Source: Gnetum montanum
Lineage: Eukaryota > Streptophyta > Gnetopsida > Gnetales > Gnetaceae
NCBI GenBank assembly: GCA_015680685.1
Contig: MNCI01010517.1
Location: forward strand, 1 to 64,000
Reading direction: 5' to 3'
DNA: 64,000 bases
Positions 54,621 to 64,000 of the stretch are shown here, one piece after another. The translations under genes and the position numbers were made by a program. Every line of letters begins with the position of its first letter. Position 1 is the first letter of the stretch. The notes under the pieces were generated by a model that was given only the letters and a program-made list of their open reading frames with translations, made no database searches and had not been told where the DNA came from.

Positions 54621-57339
54621 ACAATTTTATCATAGAGATTCCACTTGATGTGTTTATGTTGATATTCACGATTGAAATAGGGAGATGAAGAGGTAATTTG
54701 ACTAGCCTTGGAGCTTAAATGAACCCTTCTCATGATGTTGTTTGACCAATGATTTTGAACATTTAAACCTTAGGCTTGAGAGCCTTTGACCATATAGTCT
54801 TAACATCTTAGAATGGTCTAACTACCTTTAACCTTGAAACCAAAAATATCACAAAGGGTTCCTTAGTCAAATTCCACATTTTGAATCACAATAATAAGAA
54901 GAAAACCTTCTAACCAAGTTCCTCACTAGAACCTTAGCTTGCTCAAAAAATCATCAAACCCCTGCATGGTAACATGAAAACCTTCACATGGCTCTAATTA
55001 TATCAAACATGGACATGTTTGCTTTTAGTGTTATTGACATTTTTTTTATAGGTTTGAATGAGAATTTGACATTGACAATCCTCTAGCCTACAACAAATGA
55101 GCCTGTGTGACCTTATATATTTTTTCTTGGTACATCAAAGCATTACAAACTTTGTACAAATCTATGATACAAAATATATATTTTCCATGTTTTACCAATT
55201 GTAACCAATAGTGGCCTATATCTGCTCATTATCTCATGTGGTTTTATGCAATATTTCACAATAACTTGTATTCTTTGGCTTTTTCTCTTGTCCTCTTGGA
55301 GTTATGCTTATAGGATGAACCCTGAACTTATCACCAAGGTGTGACTAATCACAATAGTGAGTTACCGCATGACCTTGATGCATAAGATGTAGTTAGCTTA
55401 TTTAACATTATTAAAAGTACTTATCTTACATCACTTCCGTTACCCCTCTTAAGCCATAATTCCATAACCCAATTATGACCTTCCTTGTCCTACCTCTATG
55501 AGATCAAAAACTTATGTGTGACACTCATGCACCATGGTTATGTGACATCTCCCTTGACATGCTCTAACATCAAGTTTGTTGGATGTAATACATCTTATTC
55601 AAAGAGAAAATAAAACCAAGTTTAGATTTGGTAATAAAACCTAATGAAGGTTTCATCCCCCCTTCAAAAAAATGAAAGAAAAAAAATGAGGAAGCAAATT
55701 GCCAAGAAAGCCCAAGGGACCAATGAATCCTAAGAGGCAAAACCAATGGATCCAAACAAACAAAGTGAGGAGCCTAGTGCAAAAAGAAGCCCAAGAAAGG
55801 AGTGCTGGTTTCTCTAACACATCATTGAGTAACTAGTAGTTTAAGAAACAAGCATAAAGACCTTTTCAACTCGTACACACATTACCACTACACCATAATC
55901 ATGATGTCAATAGTTGGAACTTTTTATTAGCCTAAGTGACCATTCCTTAATAACTAATATAGCCTTTATCTCATCATAAACTTATAACATTCCATCATGA
56001 CTTTATTTTACCATCATGAGCACTTCTTGGCATGGTTTGATAGCTACAGAATCAAGTTTAGAAAAGAAGCCTTGATGATAAGCTTGTGATGGTGTTTTGC
56101 ATTCTTCATTGATATCCCTCAGGTCTATCCTCTAACCATCAACAAAGAGGGACTAATGAAATACCCTAAAGAAATTTTACATTTTTCATAAAAAGCCTCA
56201 AAGCTAATAATTTTCATTGTAATTTAATGGGAATTTAAAAGTAGATATAATTACCTATTTTCCCATTAAAAATCCTAATCCATAGCCTTAACCATACAAA
56301 ATTTTGGGTATTTTCAATATGTGAGATGGAATTTATAGTCCACAATGTTGGAAATTTCATCTAAGCTAACTTGCAGATATAGAATATAAATACATTGCTA
56401 AAATTTGGTAGTAAAACCCAGATACATTAGAAAAATTAGCAACAAAAGGCTAAAAACATTGGTGACATATACGTTGGAATTTGCACCATGAAAATAGCCA
56501 AAATATGCCATCAAATTTGGTAATAAAAGTAAAATATGTTGGTGGTTGATATGTTTCATTTTCTTGGGTGGTTAAAGTACCAAATCCATTGATATTTCAT
56601 GCCCAAAAAGTTAAACAATGTTAGTGTATCATATGCTATAAATATTGGCCATCAAAAGCTTCAAAAGAAGTAGCAAAATTTGTTAGAAATTTTGCAGTAA
56701 TCATGGCATAATCAACCAACAAAAAATTAGAGCATCTATAGCTTATTTAAACCAAAATTTCCTTCATTATAAGGACTTTTGGATCACTTAGCAATTCACT
56801 AAATTTGAGACTTTCGGAAGCAAAGAGATCTAAAAGTCTAAAACCATCTTCAAGAGAAAATCACTAGAAGCACTAAGATCTTGTTGTAGAACAAGTGAAC
56901 TAGGCACATTTGGAAGGACCATAGGACACACACTACCCATCCATAAATTAGATTTGCAGCACCATTTTCAAGGATTTGTGAAACAATTGTGGTTCCACAT
57001 TTTGTATTCTCTAAAATCTATATTTTTTTATAATTAATACAAAATCATTTGTTGTGTTTTGCATATTTTCTACAACTATACTTCAATTCTAGCTCTATTC
57101 ATTACACATTTCGTTACATATGTTTATTGCAATTTCACCTCGATAATAGATTTCCAAGTCTTCAAGTGGTTGGCAACACTTTTTGAGATGTTCCAAATCC
57201 TTTTCAAGGCCCATGGATCTAGGGCTAAAATGTTTCATGCAAAAATTTTTGACATTCTAGCACCAAATTTTTCCATTACTACAATTGATATGTTGCACCT
57301 GCATTCTTTAGACAAAACAACATCATAGTATAACAAATG
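54621..57339. other. Unassigned AT-rich region
   Basis: About 2.7 kb with no supported gene or transposon domain. A sentence-like recurrence of AAATTTGGTA.TAAAA near 56380-56560 hints at another eroded repeat. Confidence 0.35.
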
Positions 57340-58060
57340 GCCCTAAGCATTCATGAAGGTTGTATACAATTAATGTTCTAGGTTGATCCTAACTTGGTTA
57401 TATCCTAAGAACCCATCCATAAAGTATAGTTATGCATGAACAATAGAAGTCTCGATGAGTTGATCAATGTTAGGAAAGAAAAAGTAATCCTTAATGATTG
57501 CTTTGTTGAGGTCATAGAAATTTAAATATATGCAAATAATTCCATTCTTCTTAAAAACTACCACTATGTTGGATACCTAGTCTACATAGTCAATAGCTCA
57601 AATGAAACTTGCTTGGTAGAGCCTCTTGATCTCATCTCAAATTCCTAAGGCTAAATATAGTCTAATCTTATGAACCTTTCATTTAATAAGCTTAATGATA
57701 GGGTTAAGTACTATATTATATTGAACTAGGTGTGGATCGAGTCTAGGCATGTCTTCATAAGATCATGCAAAGGCTTTAATGTTAGCTTGTATGATCTTGG
57801 TAATGTCTTGGGCATGTAAAGGTTCTAGTGAGGAACTTAATTTCAAGATTTTCTCCTCACCATAATGGGTTGTAATGAGGACTTCAACTAGAAATCCTTT
57901 GTGATGGCTTGAGCCTCTAGATCAAGAGTTATAACTATGTAGTTAGGCCATTCTAGGGTTTTCTCTATTAAGGCTATGCAGTCAAAAAGGCTTCTAGGCT
58001 CAAGATCTAGATATTCAAGGTCAATTGGTTGAACAACAACATCCAAAGATCCATTTAGGC
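57340..58060 (-). pseudogene. Ty3/gypsy reverse transcriptase fragment
   Basis: Minus strand: FAWSYEDMPRLDPHLVQYNI (about 57770-57710), then a segment resembling D-E-I-K-R-L-Y-Q-A-S-F-I (57630), VSNIVVVFKKNGIICIYLNF (57580-57520), DLNKAIIKDYFFFPNIDQLI (57515-57455) and YFMDGFLGYNQV (about 57425-57390). This is the N-terminal half of a gypsy RT, ending soon after the G-Y-N-Q block. The catalytic D-D part is missing. It resembles Tat-type pol more than element D. Confidence 0.75.
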
Positions 58061-58299
58061 TTAAAGGAAAGTTGAATTGTTTTTACAACTTCATAGCTTA
58101 ATCCTACATGTCAACAAAAACATATTAAATGACATCTACATGATATATTTGTAAAAAAAAAAGAGGTTAAAATAAGGAAAAATAATGTAATAAATGATAT
58201 TAATTTTTTATTTCAATTATTATACTATTAAAATAGGTAATTTCATAAAAAAGGCTATAAATACGTAGAATAATAATATTTTAACATCAAAAGTGTCAT

Positions 58300-59900
58300 G
58301 ATACTAGTGTGTTTAACCATGGTTAGCATTTTTGGACAAGTTGGATAGTGTGTGAGTAGCTTATTTCACCTAATTAGCATTCTTGAGCAACATGGAGAGC
58401 ATGTAGACTATGCATCTTGTCTTGATAGTTTGCTTGGATCAATTAAGCTAGCATTTACACTAGCATAGCATTTTTAACCCTTAGTGTTTTTGATTTGGAG
58501 CTATGGAGCCCACATGATAGCATTTTTAAGCACAATGTTAGCATTTTTTACCATAGGAAGAATTTTCCCATCAAATAGCAACATTTTTGCTCAATTTCAT
58601 TAGGGTTTTCATTGCTATAGCATTTTTGAGGTAGGCTTGGTCTATTAAACCACTTATGCTGAGTAATTTTTGTCAAACTTGGTATTTTTGAGGCTTTCTT
58701 GTTAATAGTGGAAAGCAAAACACAAAATCCAACAACAATGGTAGGTAAAAATGGATCAATGAGCAAGCATGTTACCATGAAGAAAGTATAGGAGGTAGAC
58801 CATATTGTTTGAACTAGACTACCAAACCCAACTGCATGAGAGGCATCATCATTTGTGATTCCCATGTACCCTATCTCCCTAGCATTCTTGTTTTCTAAGA
58901 TTGTTTTTGCTAGTATTTTGATTTTTTCAACCATACTTGGCCAAGGTTTTGAATTCTTTTGATAACATAGATGTGATTTTTGGGTTTTTTTTTATCTCAT
59001 GCATTGGAATTTTGGATTTTTCTTGATTACATATGCAACATTTTTATCTATTCTTTTCCATATTTTGGCCGTTTTAGTTCTTTTATTCATGGGCACATGG
59101 ACCAGCATTTTTGCATTTTCTCCATTCATGATTATCTTTTTTAACTTCTTTCACTAACAAAGGTAGTGTAACAAGTTTTTAGCCTTAGAATGTAGTGTTT
59201 ATAGGTTTTTTAGGGTTAATTAGTGACAAATTAGGGTTTTCTTAAATGGTCAAAAAACTAGGGTTTTTGGAATTTTTTCCTAAACAAGGAATGATTTTGG
59301 CCTTTTCCTATCCTAGGATAGCATTGTAAATTTTTCTTAATATCTTATAGTGTTACTATGGTTTTCATGCCCAAACAACAACGAATTAGGGTTTTTTAAA
59401 TTTAATTTTGAGCAAACTAAAATTTTTTCTACATCTAAATAGGCATTGTTATTGACAATTTTGTCTTAGGGGATAGTGTTTTCAACATTTACTAGCTTGC
59501 AATCAATGTATTAAATTTTTTCCCATCCCTAAAGGTAGTGTTTCCCACATTTTTTCACTTTTATGCAAGGTTTTAGGATTTTTTTCCTTGCCAAATATGG
59601 CACATTTTTGGAGTTTGATATCTAAGATGGAAGTGTTGTGAATCTTCTCTAATCTTGGAATCAATGTTTCTTGACTCCCTAACCTAGGAGAGTAGCATTT
59701 TTTACTTTCCCTACCTAGGAAGGCATCATTTTTGTCACTTTTGATTTTTATTCGGGGAAGGAAAGGTCAACTTGTATGCTTCCTTAACTAGGAAACCTTA
59801 GCATTTTTTACCATATCCTCTCTATTCTCAATTTTTTTTTTACTATTCTAGTCTTCTAAGCAAGTGTTATTGGAATTTTTTAATCTTCGCCACATGTTTT
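58300..59900. repeat. Tract rich in AGCATTTTT motifs
   Basis: TAGCATTTTT or a close variant recurs well over ten times (for example near 58325, 58465, 58522, 58544, 58618, 59694 and 59803), along with TAGGGTTTTT words. There is no fixed period. It resembles the TATCATTT tract in style. No gene is seen in it. Confidence 0.55.
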
Positions 59901-60704
59901 GGTTTAAATTCTATTATTAAAATGCCTTTTGGATTTCACATTAATTGTTTGTCAAAATGTCTAGCCTATTCAAAATTTGCTTATAATGTTTCCATTTTAA
60001 GTTAAGTGTAATTCCTAATCATGTCCATGAATTTGAATATCTTGTATCTCTATTTCCTTTATCAACATTATTAATATTTCATTAATTTATGATTTACTTT
60101 GATTTTTTTCTTAATTCATATTTTACTAGTTACATGTTTTATTGAATTGTGTACAGGACTATGCTAAAAATAATTCTAATTGTAGTAGAGATGGTGGGTA
60201 TCTTGTATTGTATGGGAATGGTCTTCCTTAATAGTTCCATGCTCGATATGATTCTACATGAGAAATCCCATATGTGGTTTAGGCCTAGTGTCATGGAGTT
60301 CTTACCATATCTACTATAGAACTATAGTGTGATAATATGGTCACACTTGGTCATAGATGTTACTACTATGATCATAGAGACTTTTTTGGCATGATCATCA
60401 AAATATATTCTAAATTATATTATAGATGATCTTGAGGCTTATCTAAAGTTGAAAAACCATAAGACTTTATATTTCATAAGGATTTGACAATTGTCACATA
60501 TTTGGGAGATGCTAATTTTTTCATAGTATAATGCTAAAAACACTTTGATATTAGGCCATAGACCAATCACTATGTTCCAAAATACTCATGTTGAAAGGGT
60601 AAGCTTTGATTGAATTTGACAATCTTATTTTGATGTTGGATTACTTTTTTGACTGATTTTATATTTATTTACAAGTTTCAAGTTCAAAGAGGATGATTAG
60701 TATT
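59901..60704. other. Unassigned AT-rich spacer
   Basis: No supported feature. Borders the LTR that starts at 60705. Confidence 0.35.
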
Positions 60705-61564
60705 TGATGAGCGGTGGGGTACCCCTACACTCAACCATATGAATATGAGCATTAACGCACGATCTGGTCAAACTCCATGGATGGACTAGTTGTGGTATCT
60801 AGATAGTTACACGTTGATCGCAGTTCGTTGTCTTCCCACCTGGACTAGTATTTACTTGGTCACGTATGGTTTAGTCTAGAGTGAGGCGAATGATGTGATC
60901 CTAGACTAGTGCTACTCCTACAGACAATGGAAAATAATCTTGTTTTAAGCTAATAGGAAATGAGAAGCAAAATCTAGACTAGCCTAAGTATGAAGAGCAT
61001 ATGTCCTTAATCATTTGTGCACATCTTAGACCTTGTGTACTACTTCTGGGATTACCAAGCACATATTACTTTAGCACTCCTAGATACACTACTGGGTTAC
61101 CAAGTAGTTACACTTAAATGTTCGTGATTAGGTCATACTCATTCCACATTTAATAACAAGAATAGTAAATGATGATAAAGAAATATTAATGAAGAAAATA
61201 ATAAATAATAATTAACAATTAAAATAATTAAAAGCTGAGTGAATGCTACAATGATGGAGTAATCTTGATCTTTATTGTCGATCATGTGCATGTCCAAGTA
61301 CGTTACACTCAAATAAAGGTTTTGTACAATTATAATTATCACACTGCAGGCATGCATTGGGGAAAGAATTGAAATGAATTGAAAACTAATAAAAAGACTC
61401 TACTCTAACACTATCTCCCCTCTCTTCCTGTGTGCCCAAATGTGTATTTATAGGCTTACACAAGAATCACAATATCGTGTACCCGATATCATTATCCAAG
61501 CCGTGATATCATGTACCTAATATCAAGGATCTGACATTGGGGCCTGGCAAACCACAATTCATCA
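60705..61564 (-). mobile_element. 3' LTR of element E (family L, copy L5)
   Basis: 860 bp, TGATGAGCGG to ATTCATCA; minus-strand TATAAATA at 61445-61452. U3 has decayed GATATC words (61470-61530). It is followed at 61565 by TACCCCCATGAATGAATAAC, the reverse complement of the polypurine tract region, which marks it as the 3' LTR of a minus-strand element. Confidence 0.88.
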
Positions 61565-61749
61565 TACCCCCATGAATGAATAACAACTTGTCCTCGAGTA
61601 AGACAAAATGAGAACAAGTTCAATTGATTACATAGTGGATAGGTATGGAATTATTAACTAACTAGGAATTACTCATGCCATAGTGTGGGATTGAATAAAA
61701 AAAAATTGGAACACAAACACATAATTGCAAAAGACAAAATTTATTGGAA

Positions 61750-64000
61750 CTCATGTGGTTCCTAGTGGTAGTGGTTCCTCCATGGCTCTCTTCCCCTTAT
61801 CTTGTGCTCTAGGTTTTGGAAATTAATGTCTTTGAAGAAGTGCCTGGAGCTTTTCTTCTTCGGTTCGAGGATCCTGTGTTGTCCATGCTAATGCTCCAAT
61901 GTTTGATGGAGTCAGCACCCTCCATGGACACAACAATTGTGGAAACATCTAGTTGGCCTTGACATACCAAGCTGCAAATAGTAGTCTCTCCTCTTCATAG
62001 GCTTTGGCTTTGTCCTTATATTCTTGGTAGTCTATGAGCCATTGATCCAAATCTGCTGCAACATCCTTTTGTCCTTGGTAGCTAGTCTTAACCACATCTA
62101 ACTCAGAATTTTCCACTTCTAATTTCTACAGCATCTTCTTGTGCTTAGCAAATTCTATTTCATACTTCATGTAGGTGGTTGCTACCTACTTTTCTAATTC
62201 TATTCTTAGGTGTCCTACTGTCAACGTGGCTAAGTTTCCATACCATAGTTTTGCCAACTCCATGTACTTTGTAAGGTCTTGTATCTACAGGTCTCAAATT
62301 TTCAGTTCAACTTGATGGATAAAGGCACAAGTATCCAATATGGCCCGCAAATCAGTGTTTTGGGCACTGAGAGTGTTAATGTGGGCTTTGGCCATATGGA
62401 TTTCTTTTTCTATCACATATTTGTACATCCCCACCTAATCTCTGAAGTGCTATTTGAGCTTCTCATGTTGCTTGGCCTCATTCTGCCACATGCTTATTTC
62501 AATTGCCATATTTTCATGGATCACGTGTATTTTCTCCATTGAGAGGGTTCTATTTTCTTTCGCCAAGTGATTCATATCCTGGTTAACCCTTACTAATTGT
62601 TCTCGTAATTGCTAAAAATTTTCTTTGAGAACATTCTTTTATTTTTCTACTGTGGTCAACCGGAGATTGTTAGCGGCAAGTTGTTTATTTTCCTCTTGTA
62701 AGGCCTTAAGTGCTTTGGCATGTGCATACATTTGAGCTTGTGCCTTGGAAGCATTCCAATTGGCCTTCTCTTTTTCCTCCACCACTCTTTTATTCTCTTC
62801 TAGCAATTTATTGAGCTGCTCTATTCGGAAGGACTCTAGTTGGTCAGTGGGGATGAATTGAGACAGATCCTGCTATGTAGCTTGTAGGATGATGAGCTTT
62901 TCTTGGAGTCTTTCTAACTCTACCTCTGCATGCTCGGCCCTAACCTCTACCATGATCAACTTCACTTTTGTGAAGATGAGGTCTAACTGAGTTTCTATGA
63001 CACCTTGAGGGATGTCAAATATGGATGTCATCACTTGTCCTTTCTGCAACAACCGATCTAGAACCTCCTCATGCTCCATAGGAGTCATCGAGGGACCGGC
63101 CAAAGTTTGAGCATTGCGTGCTTTTGTAAGATTTTCTGGTGGCACAACAAGTACATTGAATGATTCTTTTATGTGGTCTGTAACCACTTCTACAGCTCCC
63201 ATTGCATCTTGGTACTACATGACCACTACTATGGTGTCTTCACCAATTTCTAATTGCACCTAAAAGATCTAGCATTCCTAGAGATCTATTGTGACCCGTG
63301 TGATTCCCCTCCTTCTATTTGGATAGATACCTTGTCCTATGTGCAATCAATTGAGACCATGGATCATACGACTTCATTGATGACCTTGAAGAGATTGGCC
63401 TCATCATGACTTCCCCAATTGACCATTTTAGCAATGGCCCTGAGATGGCTCATCGATGGTCAATAGTCCTATGGCAGTGATGGTGATTGGTCTTGCTGGC
63501 CTATAATTTGGGTGTTGGGCCTCGCTTCTTGTTCCTGCTCAGGCTCTAGTGTCTCACAAAAAATTTTTCATGGGGCTAGTGGCTTTAGTAATTTAGTGAA
63601 TAAAGCATTTTGGGCCTTTATAAATATGTCATTGGTGTACCCTAGAACTCCAACACATCAGCACAGCTTCCTGATGAGACAGGGGAAAGGCAATGTGAAC
63701 TTTCCTATCTTACATTCTTTGAATCGCTGTAAAATTTCTATAAGATATAGATGGGGTAGGTTGGTATTAACCTTGCCCATCAAGATGACACTTCCTCTAG
63801 CTGCATATGTGGAAATTCTATTTAAACCTTTAGTGGGGAAGATGTGATATGTGCCAATTTTGAAGTAGATTCTCTCTTCAAGTGTTAGCTCTTCATATGC
63901 TTTGTCTTCCTTGCCATACGTCCTTTTCAACCATATCTTTCATGTGTTAGCATCAGAACGAGTGTATAAGTGAGCAACTTTTGGCCTTGTATTTGGAAGA
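61750..64000 (-). pseudogene. Extra ORF of element E, homologous to that of element D
   Basis: Better preserved than the copy in D. On the minus strand the open stretch 63930-63658 has GTYHIFPTKGLNRI and GSVILMGKVNTNLPHLYLIE. 63202-62873 has MGAVEVVTDHIKESFNVLVV and ends in a coiled coil with VRAEHAEVELERLQEKLIIL. Coiled coil continues (62860-62000) through stops to WYVKAN and CPWRVLTPSNIGALAW (near 61930), then TTQDPRTEEEKLQALLQRH. The last block matches CPWNVLVPTHIDKATW in element D. Globular N-terminus, long coiled coil and conserved C-terminal block suggest a structural or partner-binding protein; its role is unknown. Confidence 0.65.

Larger units (their letters stand above)
60705..64000 (-). 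mobile_element. 3' part of family-L retrotransposon, element E (continues past the window)
   Basis: LTR L5, polypurine tract and the extra ORF are present. Pol, gag and the 5' LTR would lie beyond 64000. Gene order matches element D. Confidence 0.85.

Overview
This window looks like nuclear DNA from a seed plant with a large, repeat-rich genome. It is AT-rich and CpG-poor, has plant-type splice sites, and holds one intact plant gene among old, heavily mutated retrotransposons. The great age of the elements (stops every few dozen codons, often where Q, W or R is expected) would suit a gymnosperm, but that is inference and the species cannot be read from the sequence.

The one convincing host gene is on the minus strand (coding span 26176-30295, with a 5' UTR exon near 31023-31300). 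It encodes a 656-residue plant ACINUS homologue: an N-terminal SAP domain, a long acidic low-complexity middle, an RRM-like domain and a C-terminal RSB motif that docks to RNPS1/SAP18. Four coding exons join in frame with consensus splice sites. Intron 2 (about 2 kb) carries a tandem duplication that copies the 3' splice site, a triplicated 34-bp unit and a tRNA-like repeat.

Layout. 1-431 is the end of an LTR of family L. 1140-16167 is a decayed plus-strand Ty3/gypsy element (A) flanked by about 1-kb direct repeats. Its order is gag, protease, an additional RNase H, RT, the usual RNase H, integrase, an array of hairpin-forming repeats (10560-12190) and an extra coding region ending in the right repeat. 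16168-18200 holds an antisense gag remnant. 18200-25700 is mostly unassigned, with two tRNA-like SINE copies. 25700-31560 is the ACINUS gene. 32450-37595 is a nearly full-length L1-type LINE on the plus strand (two ORFs, one assembly gap). 39288-40300 is a cluster of tRNA-like SINEs. 40526-50475 is a minus-strand Athila-like Ty3/gypsy element (D) with a long extra ORF between integrase and the 3' LTR. A solo LTR of the same family sits in its pol gene with a target-site duplication. 51190-52104 is the 3' end of an oppositely oriented family-L copy. 52200-60700 is non-coding DNA with a degenerate tandem repeat, two simple-motif-rich tracts and one RT fragment. 60705-64000 is the 3' end of another family-L element (E), whose extra ORF is homologous to that of D.

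The most interesting points are: (i) two gypsy lineages that each carry a long sense-strand ORF with a coiled-coil or charged part between pol and the 3' end; (ii) the repeated palindromes inside element A; (iii) the duplicated RNase H in A; (iv) family-L LTRs whose promoter-proximal U3 modules differ between copies; and (v) a duplicated splice acceptor in ACINUS intron 2.
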